The notes under the pieces: model-generated
Told to the model about the DNA's origin: nothing
The model's database searches: none
The model's input: the letters and a program-made list of their open reading frames with translations, nothing else
Position numbers and translations under genes: made by a program
In this document: positions 7,485 through 15,708 of the stretch, piece by piece
Position numbering within the stretch: the first letter of the stretch is position 1
Layout: each line of letters starts with the position of its first letter
NCBI RefSeq assembly: GCF_017876405.1
Contig: NZ_JAGINW010000001.1
Coordinates: forward strand, 124,001-188,000
Length of the DNA stretch: 64,000 nucleotides
Reading direction: 5' to 3'
Origin: Kibdelosporangium banguiense
GTDB taxonomy: Bacteria > Actinomycetota > Actinomycetes > Mycobacteriales > Pseudonocardiaceae

Positions 7485-8615
7485 GTGTGTCGAGTCGTAA
7501 GTTTCTAGGCAGTTGACTAGACTGGGTGGATGCCGAGTCCGAAGCCTGTGCCGCTGGAACTGTCCGATGAGGAGCGTCGGGTTCTGACGGGCTGGACGCG
7601 TCGTCGTATGACCGCGCAGGCGTTGGCGTTGCGGTCGCGGATTGTGCTGGAGTGTGCGAAAGATCGGTCGAACAGCGAGATTGCCGAGATTCTGGGGGTG
7701 TCGCGGGAGACGGTCCGTAAGTGGCGGGCGCGGTTTGTGCGGGATCGGTTGGAGGGGTTGACCGATGAGCCGCGGCCGGGGGCGCCGCGCACGATCACTG
7801 ACGAGCAGGTCGAGCGGGTGATCACCGCGACGCTGGAGCAGAAGCCACCGCGCAATGACACGCATTGGTCGACGCGGTCGATGGCGGCGGCCACGGACAT
7901 GTCGCAGTCGGCGATCTCGCGGATCTGGCGGGCTTTCGGCTTGAAGCCGCACCTGGTGCAGACGTGGAAGCTGTCCACCGATCCGCAGTTCATCGAGAAG
8001 GTCCGGGATATCGTCGGGTTGTATCTGGACCCGCCGACGAACGCGCTGGTGCTCTGTGTCGATGAGAAATCCCAGATGCAGGCGCTGGATCGCACCGCAC
8101 CGATCCTGCCGATCATGCCCACCACCCCGGCGCGGATGACCCACGACTATGTCCGGCACGGCACTACCAGCTTGTTCGCCGCGCTGGACCTGGACAGCGG
8201 CTCGGTGATCGCCGAGCACCACCGCCGCCATCGCCACCAAGAGTTCCTGCGCTTCCTGAAAACGATCGACAAAGCCGTGCCGGCCGAGCTGGATCTGCAC
8301 CTGGTCTGCGACAACTACGGCACCCACAAGACCCCTGAGGTCCAGAAGTGGCTGCTGCGCCACCCACGGTTCCAACTGCACTTCACCCCCACCAGCGGGT
8401 CCTGGCTGAACTTGGTGGAACGCTGGTTCGCCGAGCTGACCAGGCGCAAGCTGCGCCGCTCCGCTCATCGCAGCGTCGTCGAGCTCGAACGCGATGTTCG
8501 CGTCTGGATCAACGAATGGAACAAAGACCCGAAACCATTCGTGTGGACCAAGACCGCCGACGAGATCCTCGAAACACTAGCAGCCTACTGCCTACGAATT
8601 AACGACTCGGGACAC
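7485..8615 (+). mobile_element. IS630-family insertion sequence, apparently intact
   Basis: The element is 1131 bases long. Its ends are imperfect inverted repeats: GTGTGTCGAGTCGT inward from 7485 and GTGTCCCGAGTCGT (reverse complement) inward from 8615; similarity continues through a shared GTAGGCAGT-like stretch. It is flanked by TA at 7483-7484 and 8616-8617, within CTAG on both sides, the TA duplication and target preference typical of IS630. The inside is filled by one transposase gene. The copy shows no disruption, so it may still be mobile. Confidence 0.9.
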
Positions 8616-8618
8616 TAG
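7530..8618 (+). CDS. IS630-family transposase
   Basis: 362 residues. An N-terminal helix-turn-helix (SEIAEILGVSRETVRKW, about 49-66) is followed by a DDE nuclease domain with Asp178 (CVDEK), Asp261 (VCDNYGTHK) and Glu297 (NLVERWF), the D-D-E triad of the IS630/Tc1 group. It catalyses cut-and-paste movement into TA. The last sense codons lie within the right inverted repeat, and the stop TAG is formed by the duplicated target TA plus the following G. Translation therefore ends only because of the target sequence, a feature seen in several IS630 elements. Confidence 0.95.
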   Translation: MPSPKPVPLELSDEERRVLTGWTRRRMTAQALALRSRIVLECAKDRSNSEIAEILGVSRETVRKWRARFVRDRLEGLTDEPRPGAPRTITDEQVERVITATLEQKPPRNDTHWSTRSMAAATDMSQSAISRIWRAFGLKPHLVQTWKLSTDPQFIEKVRDIVGLYLDPPTNALVLCVDEKSQMQALDRTAPILPIMPTTPARMTHDYVRHGTTSLFAALDLDSGSVIAEHHRRHRHQEFLRFLKTIDKAVPAELDLHLVCDNYGTHKTPEVQKWLLRHPRFQLHFTPTSGSWLNLVERWFAELTRRKLRRSAHRSVVELERDVRVWINEWNKDPKPFVWTKTADEILETLAAYCLRINDSGH

Positions 8619-8690
8619 GCGTGCGACGGACTGGTGTTCACCCCAGCCGTTCACGGGCGCGGTGGTGAATAGGGACATATACGCGGCTTG

Positions 8691-8830
8691 TGGATTAATT
8701 TAAAACTTTTGACTTAAAGACGTAAATACTTAAAACGTAAATACCTAAAGACGTAAATTTTGAACTAGAACTCTCTCTGGGTTTTCGAAAATACATTAAT
8801 TGATTTTTGTGACTTTCGAAATTTTAGACT
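8691..8830. repeat. A+T-rich block with iteron-like repeats
   Basis: This stretch is far richer in A and T than anything else in the window. Three tandem units of about 15-16 bases occur: TTAAAGACGTAAATAC (8714-8729), TTAAAACGTAAATAC (8730-8744) and CTAAAGACGTAAATTT (8745-8760), sharing ACGTAAAT. Downstream, TTTCGAAA recurs near 8783 and 8814. The arrangement resembles iterons or an unwinding region of a replicon, or foreign promoter DNA. Apart from this, 8619-8935 holds no gene that I can support. Confidence 0.6.
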
Positions 8831-8935
8831 CGTCCACCTCCGGGGGGACGGTCACCCGAGGAGCCCTAGCTCACCACCCGCGTACAGGCCCCTACTGGCA
8901 GTGTCGCACCCGGAGGCGGCGCCGTCGGAACGGGT

Positions 8936-9232
8936 GTGTACACCGTGTCACAACAGTCAATAGAGCGGTTCCTCACCGCATTGGCGCCTAACCCTGGGCT
9001 GCTGATCATCATCCTGATCGTGTTAGCCGTGTCCTGGATCGTGGTCACGCGTCTCGTCCTGAACAAGAGACAGCCAGGCGAGAAGGCGCAAATCTCAATC
9101 CTGGGGATGAAGATCGATCTCGGTGGGCGGGCCAAGCCGCAGAAGCGAAAGCAGGTCCAGCAGCAGCGACACAAACCCGCGCCCTCGTCAGTTCAGAAGG
9201 ATGGTCGCACAGGAAAAGACGACCGGCCGTAA
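8936..9232 (+). CDS. Small membrane protein
   Basis: 98 residues from a GTG. A short polar head is followed by one strongly hydrophobic helix, about residues 20-41 (PGLLIIILIVLAVSWIVVTR), then a basic tail rich in Lys, Arg and Gln. A single-pass inner-membrane protein with a cytoplasmic basic tail is likely. It is the last clear gene of the element before the MFS 3' fragment. No family assignment is possible, and it has no obvious operon partner. Confidence 0.5.
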   Translation: MYTVSQQSIERFLTALAPNPGLLIIILIVLAVSWIVVTRLVLNKRQPGEKAQISILGMKIDLGGRAKPQKRKQVQQQRHKPAPSSVQKDGRTGKDDRP

Positions 9233-9262
9233 GTCCGTCGCGAATGTGTGCGCGCAGCAGGG

Positions 9263-9290
9263 TTGTCCACAGGTACCCGGGTTATCCACA
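9263..9290 (+). other. Two tandem DnaA-box matches
   Basis: TTGTCCACA (9263-9271), the actinobacterial DnaA-box consensus, and TTATCCACA (9282-9290), the E. coli consensus, lie in the same orientation with starts 19 bases apart. They are about 430 bases from the A+T-rich iteron-like block. The pair is outside any chromosomal origin context (no dnaA or dnaN nearby), so it may be part of a plasmid- or element-borne origin, or a DnaA-titration site. Confidence 0.45.
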
Positions 9291-9321
9291 GCCCAAGCAC
9301 TTGCCTGTTGATTGCCCCGTT

Positions 9322-9396
9322 CGGCGTCCGCCAGCGTGGTGCACCTCGAACCAAGGGAGGTGACCATGTGGTCCAGCATCGGAACGGCGGACGCCG
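9322..9396 (+). repeat. 11-base inverted repeat framing a ribosome-binding site and ATG
   Basis: CGGCGTCCGCC (9322-9332) and GGCGGACGCCG (9386-9396) are perfect reverse complements. The loop between them contains GGGAGGTG and the ATG at 9366. If transcribed, this pairing would enclose the translation start of the small ORF that follows, so it could control access to it. Confidence 0.5.
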
Positions 9397-9440
9397 TGGC
9401 TGTTCTTGCCATGAGACCCCCTCACCGGTGGTACCTGTGA
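9366..9440 (+). CDS. Possible 24-residue leader peptide
   Basis: The ATG at 9366 has a strong ribosome-binding site (GGGAGGTGACC). The frame gives 24 residues, with Trp at position 2, an Ala/Val-rich middle and a final HRWYL. The stop TGA lies in the descending arm of a strong hairpin (9415-9447). A short, well-initiated frame that ends inside a hairpin is the layout of a transcription-attenuation leader, but no amino acid is strikingly repeated and the gene downstream is a fragment. It is uncertain whether this is functional. Confidence 0.35.
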   Translation: MWSSIGTADAVAVLAMRPPHRWYL

Positions 9441-9447
9441 GGGGGTC
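9415..9447 (+). terminator. Hairpin, terminator- or attenuator-like
   Basis: GACCCCCTCAC (9415-9425) and GTGAGGGGGTC (9437-9447) form a perfect 11-base stem, with a further GGT/ACC pairing inside the loop. It is followed by CTTTGG, a weak T stretch. It lies about 25 bases before the point where MFS homology resumes. Confidence 0.6.
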
Positions 9448-9473
9448 CTTTGGTGCTCAGGGGTGTATCACAC

Positions 9474-10448
9474 GGCCTGTTGCCGACGTTCGCCGCGGTC
9501 GGCTGGCTCGCGCCGGTTCTGCTTTTGCTCGCCCGTATCGCGCAAGGCATCTCGCTGGGTGGCGAGGTGTCGAACGCGTCGGCGTATCTGGGTGAGATCG
9601 CACCTTCGCCGCATCGCGGCCGTTATTCGGCGTTCTTCTACATCTCGACAGGCGGTGCGGTGCTGATCGCGTCGCTGCTCGGGTACTTCCTGGTGCGGAT
9701 CCTCGACAAGGCCGACATGGCCAGTTTCGGCTGGCGGATCCCATTCATCGTCGGTGGTGTGCTGGGCATCGTCGGGTTGTGGCTGCGCCGCACCATCGAC
9801 GAGACCGAGCATTTCGAGAAGAACAAGGACAAGGCGCGGCACGTCAAGAACCCGTTGCTGCTCACGCTGCGCAGGCACCCCAAGGCGGTCGGCCAGCTGA
9901 TCGGCTACACGATGCTGTCCACGCTCTGCTACTACACGTTCTTCAGCACCCTGACGCCGTTCGCGATCAACTCACGGAAGGCTTCGGCGGACGACGTCTT
10001 CCTGGCGTTGTCGATCGGCACAGCGCTGTTCATCGCCCTGCAGTACCCCATGGGCATGCTGTCGGACCGTTATGGGCGAAAACCCCAGCTGCTGGCCTGG
10101 GCGGCGGCCACGGCCGTGCTCATCGTCCCGCTGTCCACTTTGATCACACCGAATCCGTGGAACCTGGTCGTGGTGTTCTGCGTGGGCCTCGGCCTGTACA
10201 CGGCGATGACCTCGATCGCACCGGCGATCATGAGCGAGATGTTCCCGACCGAGGTCCGCGCTCTCGGCATCGGCGCCTGGTACAACCTGACTGTCGCGAC
10301 ATTCGGTGGCACCGCGCCACTTGTGAACACCGCGCTGTCGGAAGCCGGGAACGCCAACATCTTCTTCTGGTACGTCGCCGCGGGCGCCGCTGTCGCGTTC
10401 GCCGCCATCTGGACACTGCCCGAGACCAAAGGCATGCAGCTGAAATAA
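9474..10448 (+). pseudogene. 3' fragment of the MHS-type MFS transporter
   Basis: From GLLPTFAAVGW onward the frame reads as a normal MHS-family symporter through to its stop: LLLLARIAQGISLGGEV (helix 4 motif), EIAPSPHRGRYSAF, a central cytoplasmic loop with LRRTIDETEHF, SDRYGRKP, and EMFPTEVRALG, which together cover helices 4-12. The family would expect about 105 preceding residues, but only the first ~31 exist, at 4491-4584. No plausible start for an independent protein is seen. The gene ends exactly where the convergent zinc-finger gene ends (10449). Confidence 0.85.
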
Positions 10449-10643
10449 CTACCCGGTGAACCGGAACCGGGCCTCGGCCTTGAGCGGGGCCAGCAGCTCG
10501 GCCACCGGGGCCAGTTCGAGGACCTCGCTGCGGCAGTGGAGGCACTCTTCGGTGTGCTGGTGGAACTGGTTTCTTTCCCGTGCGCTGAGGACTCCGAGCA
10601 CGAAACTGCCGGCGGTGACTGTGTAGGGGCAGGAATGGATCAT
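10449..10643 (-). CDS. Small zf-HC2-type anti-sigma-like protein
   Basis: 64 residues with a good ribosome-binding site (GGAGGAAG) before the ATG. The sequence HQHTEECLHCRSEV carries the H-x3-C-x2-C zinc motif of ZAS/zf-HC2 anti-sigma factors, preceded by the usual YTVTAGSFVLGVLSARE helix. There is no membrane segment and no C-terminal sensor, so it is either a minimal soluble anti-sigma factor or a relic. Such proteins bind ECF sigma factors in the cytoplasm and release them on redox or other signals. The nearest sigma gene (11606-12256) is upstream on the same strand, separated by a membrane-protein gene and a hairpin. Confidence 0.7.
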   Translation of the reverse strand: MIHSCPYTVTAGSFVLGVLSARERNQFHQHTEECLHCRSEVLELAPVAELLAPLKAEARFRFTG

Positions 10644-10663
10644 CGTGCTTCCTCCGCTTGAGC

Positions 10664-10710
10664 CTAGGTGGGCGGGCGGTGGCCCGGGGGTAGACCACCA
10701 CCCGCCCTAG
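10664..10710 (-). terminator. GC-rich hairpin after the sigma-factor operon
   Basis: GGGCGGGCGGTGG (10670-10682) pairs with CCACCACCCGCCC (10695-10707) with one mismatch; CTAG flanks extend it. It lies between the end of the membrane-protein gene (10765) and the zf-HC2 gene start (10643), so it probably ends or attenuates the upstream transcript. Confidence 0.5.
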
Positions 10711-10764
10711 AGCGGCGACAGCGTTCCGGGGAATGAACGGCCGCCACTGGTGTGAGGGGCTGAG

Positions 10765-11547
10765 TCAGCGGTTGGGTCGCTCAGCCGGCTGATTACCGTT
10801 GGGCTCTTTCGGGTTCTTGTCGGGCCCGTTGCCGTTGTTGCCGGGATTGGCCCCACCGTTGCCAGGGGCGTTGCCGGACTTCCCACGCTGCTTGTCGTTC
10901 AGATCGACGCAGAACGCGAGCACCTTGTCCTTGCCGCCTGCCTGCTTGATCAGTTCGGTGAACGCCGGGTTTTCCAGTGCCTTGCCGTGATCTGCCTTGT
11001 TGCCCGCGGTAAGCGCGTTGCACAGTCCGTCGAACGAGGGCGACGGCGCCGGGTTCTGGTCACCGTTCGGCTTGTCAGGCTGGGTGTTCTTGTCCTTGTC
11101 GTTCTTGCCGGTCGCATTCGGTGCGCCGCCAGGGACACCGCCCGAGGAGTTTCCGGGCACGGTGTCGGTCCATGTGGACGGCGGGACCGGGGGCGCGGGC
11201 GTGGGGTCCTGGTTGGGCAGGCTGCCGGTCACGGCGGCAACTGCGACGCCGCCCACGGCCAGGGTCGCCACGACTGTGGCAGCGATCTTCACGGTGAGCA
11301 TTTTGGCTAGCGCGACCTTGAGCATCGATTGTCTCCGTGGCTGACCGGCATCGGCGAGACGAGCGGCGCGGAACGCGGCCACCGCGGCTTCCTCACCGGC
11401 GAGTTCGCCCAGGCGCGCTGGGGCGGACGCTGCCGCGAGGAGACCGTTGAGCGCGTCCGATCCGTCGGTTCGCACCCGATCCGGCGCACCGTCGAGCATC
11501 TGCTCGGCGGTGCGCCGGTTCACCCGGCGGAAACGGTGCGCGCTCAT
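10765..11547 (-). CDS. Membrane-anchored partner protein of the sigma factor
   Basis: 260 residues. The N-terminal ~70 residues are soluble and Arg/Ala-rich, with a repeat-like ARLGELAGEEAAVAAFRAAR segment. One membrane helix lies at about 85-105 (IAATVVATLAVGGVAVAAV). The outer part begins with a Pro-rich stretch, then a globular region holding two cysteines (DGLCNALTAG and AFCVDLND), and ends in a Gly/Asn/Pro-rich tail. It lies 58 bases downstream of a sigma-factor gene, the usual place for an anti-sigma factor. The topology fits one, although no zinc-finger is present. An equivalent protein occurs after ECF-like sigma genes in many Pseudonocardiaceae. Confidence 0.75.
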   Translation of the reverse strand: MSAHRFRRVNRRTAEQMLDGAPDRVRTDGSDALNGLLAAASAPARLGELAGEEAAVAAFRAARLADAGQPRRQSMLKVALAKMLTVKIAATVVATLAVGGVAVAAVTGSLPNQDPTPAPPVPPSTWTDTVPGNSSGGVPGGAPNATGKNDKDKNTQPDKPNGDQNPAPSPSFDGLCNALTAGNKADHGKALENPAFTELIKQAGGKDKVLAFCVDLNDKQRGKSGNAPGNGGANPGNNGNGPDKNPKEPNGNQPAERPNR

Positions 11548-11605
11548 CTCATGTCCTTCAGCGTCGAAGCCTTCATTTCTGTCACTCTGCCCGCGTTCAT
11601 GCTGG

Positions 11606-12256
11606 TCATCCGGGGTTCTCGAGGAGTTCGGCGAGCTTGCGCAGACCGCGGTGGGCGGCGGTTCGCACAGCGCCGGGACGCTTGCCGAGCACCCGGGCGG
11701 CCGATGCCACGTCCAAGCCCATGACCACGCGCAGCATCACCGCCTCGGCTTGGTCCCGGGGCAGCTTCGCGATGAACGCAAGCGCCGCGTCGGTGGCCAG
11801 CGCGTCCACTGCGGACGCGGCGGTGTCCTCAGGTGCCGGCTGCTCGGGCAGATCGTCGACCTGCGCGTCCACCACTGGTCGCCGACGCTGGCGGCGCAGG
11901 TGGTCCATGGCCCGGTTGCGGGCGATCGTGGTGGCCCAGCCACGGAAACCGTCCAGATCGCCGCGGAACTTCGTCAGGTCACGAGCGATGTGCAGCCATG
12001 CATCCGATGCCACATCCTCGGCTTCCTCACGGCCCACCAGCACCCGTAAGTACCTCAGCAACGCCGGTTGGGTCGAGCGGTAAAGCAGCCGGAAAGCGTC
12101 CTCGTCGCCACCCTGCGCCGCGGTCAAGGCGATGGCCAAATCCTCGACAGGCCTGGACGGGGAATGGTCTTCGGTGGATCGCACAGCCGCACGGCCCCGT
12201 CTTACGGGAACGTCACGACCATCACCGAACGCGGCGGCACTCTGCACGCGCGACAT
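11606..12256 (-). CDS. RNA polymerase sigma factor, sigma-70/ECF-like
   Basis: 216 residues from the ATG at 12256, preceded by GGGAGA at a suitable distance. Region 2 spans about 55-120: FRLLYRSTQPALLRYLRVLVGREEAEDVASDAW and the -10-recognition FRGWATTIARNRAMDHLRR. Region 4 is near 155-210: LPRDQAEAVMLRVVMGLDVASAARVLGKRPGAVRTAAHRGLRKL. It directs RNA polymerase to a specialised promoter set. The next gene encodes a likely membrane regulator. No zinc-binding anti-sigma is fused to it. Target genes cannot be inferred. Confidence 0.9.
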   Translation of the reverse strand: MSRVQSAAAFGDGRDVPVRRGRAAVRSTEDHSPSRPVEDLAIALTAAQGGDEDAFRLLYRSTQPALLRYLRVLVGREEAEDVASDAWLHIARDLTKFRGDLDGFRGWATTIARNRAMDHLRRQRRRPVVDAQVDDLPEQPAPEDTAASAVDALATDAALAFIAKLPRDQAEAVMLRVVMGLDVASAARVLGKRPGAVRTAAHRGLRKLAELLENPG

Positions 12257-12314
12257 CTTGAGCCATCTCCCGCAGAACGCCAACCCCCGGGTCCCGGATG
12301 CCGGGCAGGACAGC

Positions 12315-13439
12315 TCAAAAGGTACGAATGGGCACCAGATCATCGGCGTGCACGACTTCACGGCGTTGTTCGGCGGGCAACTCGTGGGTCGAGCGGCCGA
12401 TCAAAGCGGGAAGCTCGGCCGCGTCGAAGGCCACGACACCACGCGCGACGACATTGCCGGCCAGATCGACGAGTTCGACCACGTCTCCGGCGTCGAATTC
12501 GCCTTCCACCGCGGTTATCCCGGCGCTGAGCAGGGAGCGGCGACGGTGTACGACCGCCGCGACGGCGCCGTCGTCGAGGCGCAGCTTGCCTGTGGCACCG
12601 GCCGCGTGGCCGAGCCAGAAGCGACGAGCCGACAGCCGGGTTCCGGTGGCGGCAAAGGCTGTGCCGACGTCCGCACCAGCAAGTGCTTGTGGGACTTGGG
12701 CAGCGGCGGCCAGCAGGACGGGAATTCCCGCTGAGGAGGCAAGTCTGGCGGCGGCCAGCTTCGAGGCCATCCCACCGGTGCCGAGGCCCGAGGCGCCGAT
12801 GGCGCCCGCCCGGACACCGTCCACATCGGAATCACCGGTGACTTCCTCGATCAGCCGGGCGTCCGCGCCCACCCGAGGATCACCGGAGTAGAGACCGTCT
12901 ACATCAGACAGCAGGAAGAGCCCGTCCGCGCCGACGAGATGGGCGACCAAGGCGGCGAGACGATCGTTGTCACCGAAGCGGATCTCCTCGGTGGCAACGG
13001 TGTCGTTCTCGTTCACAACAGGCACAGTGTCCAGCGCGAGCAGCTTGGAGAACGTGCGCTGGGCGTTGCGATAGTGCGAGCGGCGCACGACATCGTCGGC
13101 AGTCAGCAGAACCTGCCCGACTGTCAACGAATACCGCGCGAAAGACGCCGCATACGCGTGCGCCAACGCAAGCTGCCCAACGGAAGCAGCGGCCTGCTGC
13201 GTCGCCAGGTCACGAGGGCGACGCGCGATACCCAACGGCGCAAGACCCGCGGCAATAGCGCCCGAGGACACCAGCACCACCTGGCTGCCCGCAGCGCGCC
13301 GGGCGGCCAGAGCGTCGACCAAGGCGTCCAACCGGGCTGGGTCGAGGCCGCCTTCGGCCGTGGTCAACGAGGACGAACCGACCTTGACCACGATCCGATT
13401 GGCGGCGACCAGGGCCTTGCGGGTCGGCGACGTCGTCAC
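12315..13439 (-). CDS. proB: Glutamate 5-kinase
   Basis: 374 residues. It phosphorylates glutamate to gamma-glutamyl phosphate, the first step of proline synthesis. The amino-acid kinase domain opens [11 protein letters not shown] and includes [26 protein letters not shown] and [14 protein letters not shown]-terminal PUA domain follows from about residue 275 ([10 protein letters not shown]). The GTG start at 13439 overlaps the obg stop as GTGA (13436-13439), so it is translationally coupled to obg. The obg-proB order is standard in actinobacteria. Confidence 0.96.
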   Translation of the reverse strand: MTTSPTRKALVAANRIVVKVGSSSLTTAEGGLDPARLDALVDALAARRAAGSQVVLVSSGAIAAGLAPLGIARRPRDLATQQAAASVGQLALAHAYAASFARYSLTVGQVLLTADDVVRRSHYRNAQRTFSKLLALDTVPVVNENDTVATEEIRFGDNDRLAALVAHLVGADGLFLLSDVDGLYSGDPRVGADARLIEEVTGDSDVDGVRAGAIGASGLGTGGMASKLAAARLASSAGIPVLLAAAAQVPQALAGADVGTAFAATGTRLSARRFWLGHAAGATGKLRLDDGAVAAVVHRRRSLLSAGITAVEGEFDAGDVVELVDLAGNVVARGVVAFDAAELPALIGRSTHELPAEQRREVVHADDLVPIRTF

Positions 13440-14878
13440 TCGTCTTCATCCTCGATCGACTGGCCACGGCGCAGCTTGCGCGCCAGCTTGCGCTCCGCCG
13501 CACCGACGCGTTCGGTCTGCTCAAGCCGGATGTCCGTGCCACGCCCCGTCATCACGGCGGCGATACCGGCAGGCGTGGACGGCTCCCAGCTGAAGGTCCA
13601 GTCGCCGATGGTGACCGGGCACCCGGGCTGCGCACCCATGGATGCCAGCTTGTCCTCGACGCCGAGACGGTTCAGCCGGTCGGCGAGGTAGCCGACGGCC
13701 TCGTCGTTGTCGAAGTTGGTCTGCCGGACCCACCGCAGCGGGCGCTCACCCGTCACGATGAAGCCGGTCTCGTCCTCGGGATCGTGGATGATGTCGAAGC
13801 CCTTGTCGTCCACCGCGGTCGGCCGCAGGATCACCCGCGTCGACTCGACCACCGGCTGCGACGCACGGTACTGCTCGACCACTTCGGCCAGCGCGAAAGT
13901 CAGCTCCCGCAGGCCTTCCCTGGTCGCGGTCGAGATCTCGAAGACGGGCCAGCCGCGTGCCTCGAAGTCCGGTTTGACGATCTCGGCGAGGTCGCGTGCG
14001 TCCGGGATGTCGATCTTGTTGAGCACCACGACCCTGGGCCGCTCGGCCAGATCCCCGCCCAGCGCCGGGGTGTAGCGGGCCAGTTCGTCCTCCAGCGCGT
14101 CCACATCGGACATCGGGTCGCGGCCGGGCTCATAGGTCGCGCAGTCCACGACGTGCACGAGCACCGCACACCGCTCGATGTGCCGCAGGAAGTCCAGGCC
14201 GAGACCCTTGCCCTCGCTGGCACCGGGGATGAGGCCCGGCACGTCGGCCATGGTGAAGACGTGGTCCCCGCTGGTGATCACACCGAGGTTCGGCACCAGC
14301 GTGGTGAACGGGTAGTCGGCGATCTTGGGGCGGGCCGCGGACAGCACGGCGATCAGCGACGACTTGCCAGCCGAGGGGAACCCGACCAGGCCGACATCGG
14401 CGACCGACCGCAGCTCGAGCACCAGGTCAAGCCGCTCCCCCGGCTCGCCCAGCAGGGCGAACCCCGGCGCCCGGCGGGCCCTTGATGCCAGGGCAGCGTT
14501 GCCGAGCCCGCCACGGCCACCCGCAGCGGCCACGAAGCGCGTGCCGACACCGACGAGGTCGGCGAGCACCTCACCGGACTCGGTCATCACGACGGTGCCG
14601 TCCGGGACCTTCAGCTCCAGCGGCGCACCGTTCGCGCCGTCCCGGTTGGCTCCCGCGCCCTGCTTGCCGTTGCCCCCGGTCGCGTTCGGCCGGAAGTGGA
14701 AGTCGAGCAGGGTATGCACGCCGGGGTCGACGACGAGGATGACGTCCCCGCCGTTGCCACCGTTGCCACCGTCGGGGCCGCCGAGGGGCTTGAACTTCTC
14801 GCGGTGGACGGAGGCAACCCCGTTGCCGCCGTCACCGGCGGCGACATGGATCACCACACGGTCGACGAATCGGGACAC
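13436..14878 (-). CDS. obg: Obg-family GTPase
   Basis: 480 residues from the GTG at 14878, which follows GAGAGGAAACC. An N-terminal glycine-rich Obg fold ([17 protein letters not shown]) is followed by a G domain with [10 protein letters not shown] (P-loop), [16 protein letters not shown] (switch II) and NKIDIPD. A C-terminal OCT domain is present ([20 protein letters not shown]). Obg is an essential GTPase that acts in 50S subunit maturation and stress response. It lies after rplU-rpmA, as is nearly universal, but here a strong hairpin (14904-14933) separates it from rpmA. Confidence 0.97.
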   Translation of the reverse strand: MSRFVDRVVIHVAAGDGGNGVASVHREKFKPLGGPDGGNGGNGGDVILVVDPGVHTLLDFHFRPNATGGNGKQGAGANRDGANGAPLELKVPDGTVVMTESGEVLADLVGVGTRFVAAAGGRGGLGNAALASRARRAPGFALLGEPGERLDLVLELRSVADVGLVGFPSAGKSSLIAVLSAARPKIADYPFTTLVPNLGVITSGDHVFTMADVPGLIPGASEGKGLGLDFLRHIERCAVLVHVVDCATYEPGRDPMSDVDALEDELARYTPALGGDLAERPRVVVLNKIDIPDARDLAEIVKPDFEARGWPVFEISTATREGLRELTFALAEVVEQYRASQPVVESTRVILRPTAVDDKGFDIIHDPEDETGFIVTGERPLRWVRQTNFDNDEAVGYLADRLNRLGVEDKLASMGAQPGCPVTIGDWTFSWEPSTPAGIAAVMTGRGTDIRLEQTERVGAAERKLARKLRRGQSIEDEDE

Positions 14879-14903
14879 GGCGGTTTCCTCTCTTGAAAGC
14901 ACG

Positions 14904-14933
14904 AAGGGGCGGGCCCGACTAGGCCCGCCCCTT
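14904..14933 (-). terminator. 12-base hairpin between rpmA and obg
   Basis: AAGGGGCGGGCC (14904-14915) and GGCCCGCCCCTT (14922-14933) pair perfectly around a 6-base loop. On the coding (minus) strand no T-run follows, so it more likely attenuates transcription or stabilises the rplU-rpmA mRNA than fully terminates it. Confidence 0.65.
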
Positions 14934-14951
14934 GTAGAAAACTCCGGTTAC

Positions 14952-15215
14952 TCAGGCAGAGGCCTCGACCGGAACGATGTTGACGGTCTTGCGGCCGCGC
15001 TTCGCGCCGAACTGCACCGCGCCCGGGGCCAGTGCGAACAGCGTGTCGTCCTTGCCGCGGCCGACGTTCACACCGGGGTGGAACTTGGTGCCGCGCTGGC
15101 GGATCAGGATCTCGCCGGCTTTCACGACCTGACCGCCGAACCGCTTGACTCCCAGGTACTGCGGGTTGGAGTCACGGCCGTTGCGGGAGCTCGATGCGCC
15201 CTTTTTGTGTGCCAT
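14952..15215 (-). CDS. rpmA: Ribosomal protein bL27
   Basis: 87 residues starting [16 protein letters not shown], the processed-free N-terminus typical of actinobacterial L27. The conserved core [21 protein letters not shown] is present and the length is standard. L27 sits near the peptidyl-transferase centre of the 50S subunit. It follows rplU by 14 bases and shares its transcript. Confidence 0.98.
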   Translation of the reverse strand: MAHKKGASSSRNGRDSNPQYLGVKRFGGQVVKAGEILIRQRGTKFHPGVNVGRGKDDTLFALAPGAVQFGAKRGRKTVNIVPVEASA

Positions 15216-15229
15216 GGCTGGTCAGGTCC

Positions 15230-15544
15230 TTACTTGGTGATGCCGGTGACCTCGACGCGGGTCAGCTTCTGACGGTGACCCTGGCGCTTGTGGTATCCGG
15301 TCTTGTTCTTGAACTTGTGGATGCGGATCTTGGGGCCCTTGGTCTGGGCGACGACCTTGCCGGTCACCGACACCTTGGCCAGCGCGTCGGCATCGGTGGT
15401 GACGTCGCTGCCATCGACCACGAGCACTGCCGGGAAGCTGAGCTCGGTGCCCGGCTCGCCCTCGAGCTTCTCGACCTCGACGACGTCGCCCACGGCGACC
15501 TTGTACTGCTTGCCGCCGGTCTTGACGATCGCGTACGCGGACAC
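15230..15544 (-). CDS. rplU: Ribosomal protein bL21
   Basis: 104 residues from the GTG at 15544, which follows CAGGAGAC at ideal spacing; longer in-frame extensions lack a ribosome-binding site. The start [17 protein letters not shown] and the end [18 protein letters not shown] are typical of L21, a 50S protein that contacts 23S rRNA. It heads the rplU-rpmA(-obg-proB) cluster. The 164 bases between it and rne must hold its promoter. Confidence 0.97.
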   Translation of the reverse strand: MSAYAIVKTGGKQYKVAVGDVVEVEKLEGEPGTELSFPAVLVVDGSDVTTDADALAKVSVTGKVVAQTKGPKIRIHKFKNKTGYHKRQGHRQKLTRVEVTGITK

Positions 15545-15708
15545 GGAAGTCTCCTGCATTACTCGTTGGTGATGGGGGCCACGCGCGCCCTGATCTGTCC
15601 TTGACACACAGACCGGGCTGCACACGACGTGACCCACTGGACGGTGGGCCACGTACTAGGTTACAACACTGACTGATCGGCAGGGCCAGAGGGGGTGCGC
15701 CCGGACCT

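Noticed and set aside
7482..8468. Long frame opposite the IS630 transposase
   Set aside because: Antisense shadow; the + strand carries the intact DDE motifs.
8714..8760. CRISPR array
   Set aside because: The repeats are contiguous 15-16-base units without spacers, and no cas gene is present.
4600..9468. GGGTGTA at both ends of the element as possible att repeats
   Set aside because: Only seven bases and with ~75 codons of the target gene missing, so it does not behave as a clean duplicated core.
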